Source: Nonomuraea indica (GTDB lineage Bacteria > Actinomycetota > Actinomycetes > Streptosporangiales > Streptosporangiaceae). Taken from it: DNA of 64,000 nucleotides. Made by a program: the position numbers and the translations under genes. Below the pieces are notes generated by a model. The model searched no databases. It was not told the DNA's origin and saw only the letters and a program-made list of their open reading frames with translations. Position 1 is the stretch's first letter, and the number at the start of each line of letters is the position of its first letter. Below are positions 51,350-58,544 of the stretch, in pieces. The stretch spans positions 186,001 through 250,000 of the forward strand of contig NZ_PJOK01000049.1 of assembly GCF_002850745.1 (NCBI RefSeq), in the 5' to 3' direction.

Positions 51350-52596
51350 TGGTGCGTGCTCCAGTACTCGTCGGCCTCCTTCTGGATCGTCTCCAGGACC
51401 TCCTTGTAGGTGCCGGGCTCGGTGACGAACGTGCCGAAGCCGTCGAGCGCGGCCGTCAGGATGGGCGGCGGGGTGGCCTCGAAGTAGCGGTTGACCAGGC
51501 GGTACCTGCCGCTGCCCGCGTCCTTGGTGATCTGGCCGAGGGCCTCGTCGGCGATGGTCACCTTGGGGTTGGCGCTGACGTCGCCGCGGGTGGTGGCCCA
51601 CTTCTCCTGGGCCTCGGCGGTGGTCCACCACTTGAGGTACTTCGCGGAGGCCTCGGGGTCGGCCGCCTTGGCCAGCGAGCAGAGCGGGCCGCTCTCGAAG
51701 ATGACCGAGGTCTTGGGCAGGGCGGGGTTGACGTTGGGGATGACGAAGAAGCCGTAGTCGGAGCCGGCCTTGAGGTCGCGCTGGGTCATGCTGGTGTTGA
51801 ACCAGGTGCCGAACGAGACCATGGCGGCCTTGCCGGTCTTCATCACGTCACCGGGGTCCGTCTTGTCACCCGGGTTCATGAAATATCCGGCGTCGATGAG
51901 CTCCTTCCACTTCTCCATGACCTGGACCACACCCGGATCGGTGTACTTCGCCTTGCCGGTGGCCAGCCGGTCGTACAGGTCGGGGTCCATGCCGGCCATG
52001 AGCTGCTCGAACCAGACGAAGGAGAACAGCACGCTGGTGTGGTAGAAGGGCGTGACGCCGGCCTTCTTCAGCGTCGCGGCGGCCTTGACGAGGTCCTCCC
52101 AGGTGGCGGGCGGCCGCAGGCCGTGCTCGTCGAAGATCTTCTTGTTGTAGAACATGCCCCAGTAGGCGACGTTCATCGGCACGCAGTACTGCTTGCCGCC
52201 GATCGTGTAGTAGGGCATCAGGTCCGGCGACAGGTCACCGGCCTTGATCGCCTCCTGCCAGACGGCCGTGGTCTCGGCCACCTGCCTCTGCTTGACGATC
52301 TCCTCCAGCATGCCCCCGGTCTGCCAGGTGAACAGGTCCGGCTTGACGTCCGTCCGGAACGACGCCTTGATGAACGCCTGGTACTGGGCCGAGTCGGTGT
52401 AGCCCGTCGGCTTCATGCCGAGGCCGATCCTCTGCTTGGACAGCGCGCCCATCTCGTCGAAGAACTTGGTCCAGGCGCCCTTGTCGTTGTAGAGCGTCAG
52501 CTCGGTCTTCTTCTGCTGGGTGGCGGCGCCGTTGCCGCCGCAGGCGGCGAGCAACAGGGCGAGCACGCCGAACGTGGCCATGCGTGACCGGATCAT
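51346..52596 (-). CDS. extracellular sugar-binding lipoprotein (cluster B)
   Basis: A 416-residue family 1 solute-binding lipoprotein. Signal: MIRSRMATFGVLALLLAA with Cys next. Mature features include ELTLYNDKGAWTKFFDEMGA, DVKPDLFTWQTGGMLEEIV, VPMNVAYWGMFYNKKIFDE and AAMVSFGTWFNTSM. AGGAGG lies 7 bases before the ATG. It is the first transport gene after the GntR regulator and should deliver the oligosaccharide acted on by the GH38 enzyme. Confidence 0.93.
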   Translation of the reverse strand: MIRSRMATFGVLALLLAACGGNGAATQQKKTELTLYNDKGAWTKFFDEMGALSKQRIGLGMKPTGYTDSAQYQAFIKASFRTDVKPDLFTWQTGGMLEEIVKQRQVAETTAVWQEAIKAGDLSPDLMPYYTIGGKQYCVPMNVAYWGMFYNKKIFDEHGLRPPATWEDLVKAAATLKKAGVTPFYHTSVLFSFVWFEQLMAGMDPDLYDRLATGKAKYTDPGVVQVMEKWKELIDAGYFMNPGDKTDPGDVMKTGKAAMVSFGTWFNTSMTQRDLKAGSDYGFFVIPNVNPALPKTSVIFESGPLCSLAKAADPEASAKYLKWWTTAEAQEKWATTRGDVSANPKVTIADEALGQITKDAGSGRYRLVNRYFEATPPPILTAALDGFGTFVTEPGTYKEVLETIQKEADEYWSTHQ

Positions 52597-52613
52597 GCCC
52601 CGGCCTCCTTGTT

Positions 52614-53315
52614 TCACTTGGGGGGTTGGTGCAACCTCTGTTCGATGACCGACTTGACGTCCGCCAGGTGAGCCCGCATGCGGTCCTCGGCCGCCGTGGC
52701 GTCGCCCGCCACGATGGCCTGCAGGATCGCGCGGTGCTCCTCGTGGTCGCGGCGCCGGTCGTCGAAGATCTGCAGGATCTCCCGCTGCTCGGCCCCGTGC
52801 ACGGTGAGCAGCGAGTCGACGACCTCGTGCAGGACGCTGTTGCCGGCCAGCCGGGCGGTGGCCCGGTGGAAGGTCATGTTCGCCTCGTGCAGCTCGGCGT
52901 CCTCGCCGCGCAGGTGGGTGGCGGCCTCGCCGAGCACCCGTTCCAGCGCCGCGAGGTCGTCGCCCCGCGCCCGCCGGGCGGCCATGGCGGCCAGCGGCGG
53001 CTCGATGACGATGCGGGCGTCCAGCAGTTCCAGGAGCTGACCGCCGCGCATCTCGCGCATGTTGGGGTTGGGCAGCACGAGGCGCTCGATGGCGGGGCCG
53101 ACATAGATGCCCGACCCGTGCCGCATCTCGATGGCGCCGGTCGCCTCCAGCCTGCGCAGCGCCTCGCGCAGCGTCGGGGTGGTGACGGCGAAGCGCTGGG
53201 ACAGCTCTCTGGTCGAGGGCAGCCGGTCGCCCGGCCGGTGCCCGCCCGTGCGGATGAGCTCCAGCATGCGCTCGGTCAGGGCGTCGGAAAGGGTCGGCCG
53301 CGTTACCTCGGACAT
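52614..53315 (-). CDS. GntR/FadR-subfamily transcriptional regulator
   Basis: A 233-residue regulator. The winged helix-turn-helix covers about residues 10-72 (RPGDRLPSTRELSQRFAV, then TPTLREALRRLEATGAIEMR). The all-helical FCD effector domain follows, with metal- or acid-binding histidines in ELHEANMTFHRATARL and the later DHEEHRAILQAI. FadR-type regulators often sense sugar acids. It heads the cluster B operon on the minus strand. A motif closely related to the palindrome at 42467 abuts its start codon, so it probably controls itself and the DUF4185 operon. Confidence 0.93.
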   Translation of the reverse strand: MSEVTRPTLSDALTERMLELIRTGGHRPGDRLPSTRELSQRFAVTTPTLREALRRLEATGAIEMRHGSGIYVGPAIERLVLPNPNMREMRGGQLLELLDARIVIEPPLAAMAARRARGDDLAALERVLGEAATHLRGEDAELHEANMTFHRATARLAGNSVLHEVVDSLLTVHGAEQREILQIFDDRRRDHEEHRAILQAIVAGDATAAEDRMRAHLADVKSVIEQRLHQPPK

Positions 53316-53316
53316 A

Positions 53317-53336
53317 TCAAGTCATCTAATCACTTA
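53317..53336. promoter_or_regulatory. GntR-type operator candidate at the gntR start
   Basis: TCAAGTCATCTAATCACTTA shares its first eleven bases with the site at 42464-42474, and the right half matches 5 of 7 palindrome bases. It begins 2 bases from the GntR ATG, so binding would block the promoter or start region. Confidence 0.65.
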
Positions 53337-53382
53337 ACGGCAGAGCCGTCTATGACGAGAACGAGGTACGGCAGAACCGACA

Positions 53383-53414
53383 CGGCGGGGCCACATGAGG
53401 TCGTGGCCCCGCCG
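53383..53414. terminator. hairpin terminator downstream of the DUF305 gene
   Basis: CGGCGGGGCCAC (53383-53394) and GTGGCCCCGCCG (53403-53414) form a perfect 12-bp stem with an 8-base loop, 38 bases past the DUF305 stop on the minus strand and also between it and the GntR promoter. Confidence 0.75.
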
Positions 53415-53451
53415 CGTCAGGAGCGGGATGGGTGCGTGCCGGCCGGCCGGG

Positions 53452-53997
53452 TCAGCGGCCGTCCCTCTCCAGCAGGCCGAGCATCTGCTGGATCTGCGCC
53501 CGGCGCGACGCCTGAACCTGGGCCGCCCAGCGCGTCGCCTCCGGGTTGACCCCGCCGGCCACCTCGGACCCGGCCATCTGGACGGCGTCGTCCTGATGGG
53601 CGATGAGCAGGTTGAGGAAGTCGCGCTCCACGTCGTCCGACCTCCGCAGCGCGGCGATGCGCTCCCTGTCGGTCTCCGGCATGCCGCCGTGGTGGTCGTG
53701 CGCGTCCTCGGCGGGCGTCAACGGCTGGTCCCAGGCGTGCAACCAGCGCAGCATCATCTCCACCTCACTCTGCTGGGTGGTCGCCACGGCCGAGGCCAGC
53801 GTCCGCAGTTCGGGAGTCGAGCCCCGGTCGGCGCCCACCTTGGCGATCTCGATGCCCTGCCGGTGGTGCTGCACCATCATCTGCACGAACATCACGTCCT
53901 GGGCGTTGACCGGGTCGCCGCCCGAGGGCTCGGCGGGCCCGCAGGCGGCCAGCAGGGCAGCCGCGACGAGGCCGAGCAGCACCGCGACGCGCCGCAC
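53452..53997 (-). CDS. DUF305 lipoprotein, possible copper-binding partner of the LPMO
   Basis: A 181-residue lipoprotein: signal RRVAVLLGLVAAALLAA with Cys next. It has the DUF305 pattern: FVQMMVQHHRQGIEIAKVGA with neighbouring Met and His residues, SEVEMMLRWLHAW, HDHHGGMPE and FLNLLIAHQDDAVQMA. DUF305 proteins are ferritin-like helical bundles whose Met/His residues suggest metal binding. The GTG start is 4 bases after the stop of the copper-dependent LPMO gene, so the two are co-transcribed. A role in copper supply to the LPMO is inference. Confidence 0.85.
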   Translation of the reverse strand: MRRVAVLLGLVAAALLAACGPAEPSGGDPVNAQDVMFVQMMVQHHRQGIEIAKVGADRGSTPELRTLASAVATTQQSEVEMMLRWLHAWDQPLTPAEDAHDHHGGMPETDRERIAALRRSDDVERDFLNLLIAHQDDAVQMAGSEVAGGVNPEATRWAAQVQASRRAQIQQMLGLLERDGR

Positions 53998-54001
53998 AGC
54001 G

Positions 54002-54862
54002 TCAGGCGCGCTTCCACAGGGCGGGCACGTTCGGCGGCTCCCAGCCGGCCAGGGCGGTGTGCGCCTGGAGGCAGGTGTAGCTCGCCCCGCCGTACGTCAC
54101 CTGGTCGCCGGGCCGGTAGGCCGTGCCGGCCGTCCAGGCGCCGCCCGGCTGCGACGTCGGGGTCGGCGTGGGGGTGGGTGTGGGAGTCGGCGTGGCGGTG
54201 GGGGTCGGCGTGGGCGTGGGGGTCGGCGTGGGGGTGCCGCCTCCGCCGCCGAAGTCCACGTCGGAGCAGGTGTAGAACGCCTCGTTGCTGCCGACGACGC
54301 GCTGCCAGATCGAGTAGAGGACATGCCGGCCGCTGCGCTCCGGCAGGTCGACCGTCCACTTGGTGAACGTGGTGGGGTTCTGGTTCGTGAAGGTCCTGAT
54401 GTGGACCAGGTCCGACCACCTGAGCGGCATGGTCGGGTTCCAGCCCTCGCGGGTGATGTAGAACTCGAAGTTGCTGTTGGAGTGCGGGGCGGAGGCGTGG
54501 TAGGTCAGCGTGAAGCCGCCTGGCCGCACCCGGGTCGCCGGCCAGTCGGCCCGCTGCAGGTCCAGGCCCCGATACTTCTCCCGGCCGGCGCTGCACAGCT
54601 TGCCGTCGGGGATCAGTTCGCGGTGCCGCCCGCCCGCTTCGAGGAGCGAGACCTCGTTCCAGTCGTAGAAGGCCTGCGGGCCGCTGGCCGCGACGGCGGC
54701 CTTGCAGGCGGCCGAGCTGGGCGTCTCGGGGCCCTCGTTCTTGCAGACGTAGACGCGGCTCGGCGGGTCGGACATCGTGCCGTGGGCGTTCGCCGCCGAG
54801 GCGGGAAGCAGGGCCAGCACTCCGGCGGCGGCCACGGCCGCGGCGATCGTCGTCTTGCGCAC
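54002..54862 (-). CDS. lytic polysaccharide monooxygenase, AA10, with C-terminal carbohydrate-binding module
   Basis: A 286-residue secreted copper enzyme that breaks crystalline chitin or cellulose by oxidation. The signal peptide ends at residue 26 (ASAANA), leaving His27 as the N-terminal histidine brace residue; the second is H127 in ASAPHSNSNFEFYIT; aromatic residues in NEAFYTCSDVDF lie near the copper. A Thr-Pro linker (about 210-236) joins a C-terminal CBM5/12-type module (GGAWTAGTAYRPGDQVTYGG and the closing tryptophan). The CBM suggests chitin. The start is GTG. Upstream lies the palindrome AGGAAGGTTTCCT. DUF305 follows directly. Confidence 0.93.
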   Translation of the reverse strand: MRKTTIAAAVAAAGVLALLPASAANAHGTMSDPPSRVYVCKNEGPETPSSAACKAAVAASGPQAFYDWNEVSLLEAGGRHRELIPDGKLCSAGREKYRGLDLQRADWPATRVRPGGFTLTYHASAPHSNSNFEFYITREGWNPTMPLRWSDLVHIRTFTNQNPTTFTKWTVDLPERSGRHVLYSIWQRVVGSNEAFYTCSDVDFGGGGGTPTPTPTPTPTPTATPTPTPTPTPTPTSQPGGAWTAGTAYRPGDQVTYGGASYTCLQAHTALAGWEPPNVPALWKRA

Positions 54863-54895
54863 CTGTTACTCCCTGGGGGGTGTACGGGAATAAAA

Positions 54896-54908
54896 AGGAA
54901 ACCTTCCT
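54896..54908. promoter_or_regulatory. palindromic operator candidate upstream of the LPMO
   Basis: On the plus strand AGGAA-ACC-TTCCT is a 5+3+5 palindrome in an AT-rich patch 34 bases before the LPMO start. Similar TTAGGAAA/TTTCCTAA motifs occur before secreted hydrolase genes of streptomycetes, as far as I recall; the binding protein is not in evidence here. Confidence 0.45.
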
Positions 54909-55051
54909 AAGAGTTAATCATCCCGGACAGCCGCGCAAGCGATTCCGGTCAGAACGCTTCCCACAACCCCGCGCCGCCATCGCGGCGGCCCCGCGGGCGC
55001 CCCCTGCCGGAGACGGACGCCCGCGCCTGCGGTCCGGTGCCTCTCGGCCGC

Positions 55052-55429
55052 TCAGCCGGTGTAGAGGACGGCGTCGATCTCGATGTCGAACCCGCTCAGC
55101 GCCACCGGGATCGTGGTGCGCGCCGGGAGGTTCTCGGTGCCGAAGAACTCCACGTAGATCTCGTTCAGCTCCGGGAAGTACGCGAAGTCGCTCAGGTAGA
55201 TCCCCACCCGGACGGCCTGCGACAGGTCGGCGCCCGCCGCCTCGGCGACCTTGGCGAGGTTCGTGAACGCCTGGCGGGCCTGCTCGGCGAACGAGCCGCG
55301 CACCCACGTGCCGTCGGGCAGCACCGGGCAGGCGCCGGCCAGGTAGACGTGATCGCCGGCGACCACGGCCTGCGAGTACGGGCCGCCGGGCGGGGCGGCC
55401 TCGGGGGTGTTGACGACGCGCTTGGGCAT
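55052..55429 (-). CDS. RidA family enamine/imine deaminase-like protein
   Basis: A 125-residue YjgF/YER057c/UK114-family protein. It shows PPGGPYSQAVVAGDHVYLAG, QARQAFTNLAKVAEAAGADL and the C-terminal NLPARTTIPVAL, which has the arginine needed by true RidA enzymes. RidA clears reactive enamines made by PLP enzymes. It lies 69 bases downstream of the signal-peptidase cassette, on the same strand, with no clear link to it. Confidence 0.9.
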   Translation of the reverse strand: MPKRVVNTPEAAPPGGPYSQAVVAGDHVYLAGACPVLPDGTWVRGSFAEQARQAFTNLAKVAEAAGADLSQAVRVGIYLSDFAYFPELNEIYVEFFGTENLPARTTIPVALSGFDIEIDAVLYTG

Positions 55430-55498
55430 GACGGGTCAGCCTCCTGTGACAGGTGACGGCCCTCCGCCGAGGGCGCGGAGGGCGGGCGACGGGAGACT

Positions 55499-55960
55499 CT
55501 ACGACACCGGCCCGACGCGCCGCACCACCAGGCCGAGCAGCCGGTCACCGGGCACGTGGCCGCAGTGCCGCGAGTCGTAGGAGTCCCCGGCGTTGTCACC
55601 GTGCACCACCAGGCAGCCGGGCGGCACCCGCGCGCCCGGCTCCCAGCCCGGCACCCCGTGCTCGGGCACCGGCTCGCCGGGGGCGGCCGCGACCCGCTTG
55701 ATGCTCCACGGCCGCGCGGGGCCGGCCTCCCCTGTCTCGGGATGCGGCAGCCGCACCACCACGACCTGACCGGCCCGCACCCCGTCCGCCGTGGTCCGGC
55801 GTACCCACACCCGGTCACCCGACCGGTACGCGGGCTCCATGCTGGCCCCCGACACGGAGACCAGCACGTACCTGCGGCGCAGCCACGACAGGCCGCCCAC
55901 GCCCACCGCCACGACCAGCCAGATCCCGAGCGCCACCGCCCCGGGCCGGAGCCGGGTCAC
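55499..55960 (-). CDS. small S26 signal peptidase-like protein
   Basis: A 153-residue membrane-anchored serine protease. One N-terminal helix (VALGIWLVVAVGVGGL) is followed by catalytic S40 in SVSGASMEPAYRSGDRVWV and K88 in PWSIKRVAAAPGEP; GCLVVHGDNAGDSYDSR is the conserved third box of signal peptidase I, and GHVPGDRLLGLV the last. It is shorter than housekeeping LepB. The GTG start overlaps the stop of the thioredoxin-like gene (GTGA). Its fixed place with MauD- and MauE-like genes and a Cys-rich peptide suggests a dedicated processing role. Confidence 0.88.
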   Translation of the reverse strand: MTRLRPGAVALGIWLVVAVGVGGLSWLRRRYVLVSVSGASMEPAYRSGDRVWVRRTTADGVRAGQVVVVRLPHPETGEAGPARPWSIKRVAAAPGEPVPEHGVPGWEPGARVPPGCLVVHGDNAGDSYDSRHCGHVPGDRLLGLVVRRVGPVS

Positions 55961-56514
55961 CTGTCGGCGGGCAGGCCGAGCCTGGTCACGTCACCCTCGG
56001 CCGCGACGATCAGACCGTCGCTGTCGACCAGGCAGAACGCCGGATACTCGGCGACCTGGAAGGCCCGCGCGACGGGTCCCTCGTAGCCGTCCTCCACCAC
56101 GACCCGCGCCACCGGGCTCAGCTCCCGCACCATCTCCCGGGCGGCCTGGTCGCCGCCCGCCACGATCGCCAGGATCAGGCGGCGGCCGCCGATGCGGCGG
56201 CGCGCGTGCTCGACGAAGCCCGGCAGCTTCTCCAGGCACGGTTTGCAGCCGGGGCTGAAGAACGCGACCAGCGTCTCACCCGACAGGGAGCTCCTGGAGA
56301 CGTCCTCGCCGTCCAGGGTCCGCGCGGCGAACTCGCCGACCGCGCCTCCCACGTGCGGCAGCCCCGGCGGGGCCAGCGCTCCGGCGCCGGAGCGCAGCAG
56401 CGTCTCCAGATGCGTGGCGTGCTCACGGAGGCGGCGGACCACCCCCAGGGTGAGGATCAGGTTGAGCGTGCCGATGACGCCCACCAGGATGACGGCGGCC
56501 CACAACACGGCCAT
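55957..56514 (-). CDS. MauD/TlpA-like membrane-anchored thioredoxin
   Basis: A 185-residue protein with one N-terminal membrane helix (MAVLWAAVILVGVIGTLNLI) and an outward thioredoxin-like domain. The active site CxxC is C90-K-P-C93 in VAFFSPGCKPCLEKLPGF; the rest (LVDSDGLIVAAEG) fits the TlpA/ResA/MauD group, which makes or breaks disulfides outside the membrane. The ATG shares one base with the MauE stop (TGATG), and a GTG one codon earlier is possible. It is coupled with MauE before it and the signal peptidase after it. Confidence 0.86.
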   Translation of the reverse strand: MAVLWAAVILVGVIGTLNLILTLGVVRRLREHATHLETLLRSGAGALAPPGLPHVGGAVGEFAARTLDGEDVSRSSLSGETLVAFFSPGCKPCLEKLPGFVEHARRRIGGRRLILAIVAGGDQAAREMVRELSPVARVVVEDGYEGPVARAFQVAEYPAFCLVDSDGLIVAAEGDVTRLGLPADR

Positions 56515-57101
56515 CACATGCTCCCTTCCACGTGGCTCCCGGACCGGCCCCCGACCGGGGTGTGCCGCGACAGTCCCGGACCGAACAGCTCTCCCACGTC
56601 ATCGAGCCGGACGAGCACCATGCCCGCCACCAGCGCGGCGGCCGCGGCCACCAGCAACGCGCCCAGGTCGGCCGAGCCCGGCGCGGCGGGCGCCGCCAGC
56701 AGGCCCGTGCCGGTCGCGGCGAGGAGCAGCGCGTTGCGCGCCAGGTGCCAGGGACTCAGCTCCGCCGAGCCGCCGAAGCACCGGCAGGCCGTCGCGACGC
56801 CGCGCCGCAGCGCCAGGGCGATGGCCACGCCGAAGGCGGTCAGCAGCAGCGCCGCCAGCGTGAGCGCCACGGCGCGCGCGGGGACCAGCAGCACGACCAC
56901 GGCCGCCTCGGCGGCGGTCACGGCGGGCGCCACCAGCCGGGCGACGGCCCCCGGGGCCGCGCCCGACGGCAGGAAGGCGCCCAGCAGCCTGCGTGTCGAT
57001 TCCACGAAGTCCCGCCACTGTCCCGGCCGCAGCCTGCTCACCGTGGAAACGGCGAAGACGACACCGACGAGAAAGGTCACGCCGAAAGAAAGGTATTGCA
57101 C
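56514..57101 (-). CDS. MauE/DoxX-like redox membrane protein
   Basis: A 195-residue protein with four or five membrane segments (LSFGVTFLVGVVFAVSTVS, VTAAEAAVVVLLVPARAVAL, LLLTAFGVAIALAL, LLLAATGTGLLAAPA, LLVAAAAALVAGMVLV). A cysteine pair C106-R-C108 in ATACRCFGGS matches the MauE family, where such cysteines pass electrons between the quinone pool or cytoplasm and MauD-like thioredoxins. The GTG start follows the Cys-rich peptide gene by 99 bases on the same strand. The C-terminal tail is cytoplasmic and charged. Confidence 0.84.
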   Translation of the reverse strand: MQYLSFGVTFLVGVVFAVSTVSRLRPGQWRDFVESTRRLLGAFLPSGAAPGAVARLVAPAVTAAEAAVVVLLVPARAVALTLAALLLTAFGVAIALALRRGVATACRCFGGSAELSPWHLARNALLLAATGTGLLAAPAAPGSADLGALLVAAAAALVAGMVLVRLDDVGELFGPGLSRHTPVGGRSGSHVEGSM

Positions 57102-57200
57102 GCACGCTCCCGCCGCGGAAAAGGAGAAACGGCTTGTTCGTCAACGGGGTTCCGGAAAGCCGCCGAGCCACGGGAGCACGGCGGCCTCGCGGTTCACCGG

Positions 57201-57404
57201 CTAACAGTCGCGGCCCGTGAGATTACACCCCGTGCACGCGGAACCGCTGAAACAGTGCTCGATGTAATAGCCTTCCACGGCGCGGGCTCCCTGTATCCTG
57301 CAGCAGCGCCGCCTGCACTGGCAGGGGCTGCTCGCCAGGGCCGTCACCTTGGGGACCATTCGCGTCAGCAGTTTGTCGCCGAATCGCATAATCGCATCGG
57401 TCAT
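57201..57404 (-). CDS. small cysteine-rich peptide, eight cysteines, unknown function
   Basis: A 67-residue protein. The first 25 residues form an amphipathic helix (MTDAIMRFGDKLLTRMVPKV) ending TALASS. The rest is cysteine-rich: C28, C30, C34, C35, C51, C57, C60 and C67, enough for four disulfides. GGGGAGG lies 9 bases before this ATG; an ATG two codons earlier is too close to that site. It is the first gene of an operon with MauE-like, MauD-like and signal-peptidase genes, which suggests it is the exported substrate whose disulfides those proteins form. The MauA small subunit of methylamine dehydrogenase is also a Cys-rich client of MauD and MauE, but I see no clear similarity. It may be a structural peptide, redox protein or bacteriocin. 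Confidence 0.75.
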   Translation of the reverse strand: MTDAIMRFGDKLLTRMVPKVTALASSPCQCRRRCCRIQGARAVEGYYIEHCFSGSACTGCNLTGRDC

Positions 57405-57666
57405 TGACATCTACCTCCCCTCGAGACCGTTATGGCCCACACAATCACGTCAGTTCTCTTTGGTAAAGACGGAAACTCCGGACAGCCAAGGTCCCTGATT
57501 CATGCGCCCCGAGGAATGACGGGACCACCCGCGGCGAGACGATTCTCCGGTGACGAACGGGCGCATCACCACGCGCTACGGGGCGTCACCATCGCCGACC
57601 CGCCGGGCACGAGCCTCTGGATCTCCGCCGACGACCGGCTCTCAGAGAACTCCAAGAAAAGCTGTG

Positions 57667-57672
57667 TAGCCT
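57667..57672 (+). promoter_or_regulatory. likely -10 box of the sulfotransferase operon (TAGCCT)
   Basis: TAGCCT ends 8 bases before the ATG at 57681, which has no Shine-Dalgarno. This supports that start over the one 249 bases upstream. Confidence 0.45.
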
Positions 57673-57680
57673 CCCACGAC

Positions 57681-58544
57681 ATGGCATGGCAGCGCAGGAT
57701 CAACGGAGCGCTGGCCAGGTACACAGGATTCCACATTGAACGAGTAGGGAAAGCGGAGCAACGGGCGCCGCAGCCGCGCAAGCGGGCGGAGACGCCGTTC
57801 CGGCCTCCGGCCGACCCGGCGACCGACCGCCTGCTGACGGCTCCGGTGTTCGTGATGTCACCGGTCAGGTCGGGCTCGACGTTGCTGCGGTCGATGCTGA
57901 ACGCCCATCCCGACCTGCACGCCCCGCACGAGCTGCACGTTCGCCGCCTCACCGTGGAATTCGGTACCTCGCTGGCCGAGAAGGCGATGGAGGCGCTCGG
58001 GCACAACCGGGCCGACCTGGAGCACCTGCTGTGGGACAGGGTGTTGCACCGGGAGCTCGTACGCAGCGGCAAGAAGCACGTCGTGGACAAGACACCGGCG
58101 AACGCGTTCGCCCACGAACGGATCGCCGCGTGCTGGCCCGACGCGCGCTACGTGTTCCTGCTGCGCCACCCCGCCTCCATCGCGGCGTCCTGGCACGAGG
58201 CGAGCCCGGACAAGCGCACCCCCGAGGAGGCGGCCCTCGACGCCCTGCGGTACATGAAGGCGGTCGAGCGGGCCCGCAGGGCGCTGCCCGGCCTCACCGT
58301 GCGCTACGAGGAGCTGACCGCCGACCCGGAGAAGACCTGCCGCCGCATCTGCGAGTTCCTGGATCTCGACTGGGCGCCCCAGATGCTGCGGTACGGCACC
58401 CCCGACGTGGTGACCAAGGGTCTCGGCGACTGGAAGGACAAGATCCGCTCCGGCACCGTCCAGCCGGGGCGCGACCTTCCCGCCGAGGAGGAGGTCCCCG
58501 AGTCGCTGCGGGCGATGTGCCGCACGTGGGAGTACCTGCCGTGA
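57681..58544 (+). CDS. sulfotransferase family protein
   Basis: A 287-residue PAPS-dependent sulfotransferase. The 5'-phosphosulfate loop is FVMSPVRSGSTLLRSMLNAH and the 3'-phosphate site is YVFLLRHPASIAASWHEAS; the C-terminal half (YEELTADPEKTCRRICEFLD) matches the sulfotransferase 3 family. The frame is open upstream to 57432, but that part has no sulfotransferase features, and a -10 box lies just before the ATG chosen. Its stop overlaps the start of a glycosyltransferase gene, so the pair may build a sulfated glycan or lipid. No PAPS synthesis genes are near. Confidence 0.86.
   Translation: MAWQRRINGALARYTGFHIERVGKAEQRAPQPRKRAETPFRPPADPATDRLLTAPVFVMSPVRSGSTLLRSMLNAHPDLHAPHELHVRRLTVEFGTSLAEKAMEALGHNRADLEHLLWDRVLHRELVRSGKKHVVDKTPANAFAHERIAACWPDARYVFLLRHPASIAASWHEASPDKRTPEEAALDALRYMKAVERARRALPGLTVRYEELTADPEKTCRRICEFLDLDWAPQMLRYGTPDVVTKGLGDWKDKIRSGTVQPGRDLPAEEEVPESLRAMCRTWEYLP

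Noticed and set aside
57432..57680. N-terminal extension of the sulfotransferase
   Set aside because: The extra 83 residues do not resemble the family, and a -10 box lies between them and the chosen ATG.
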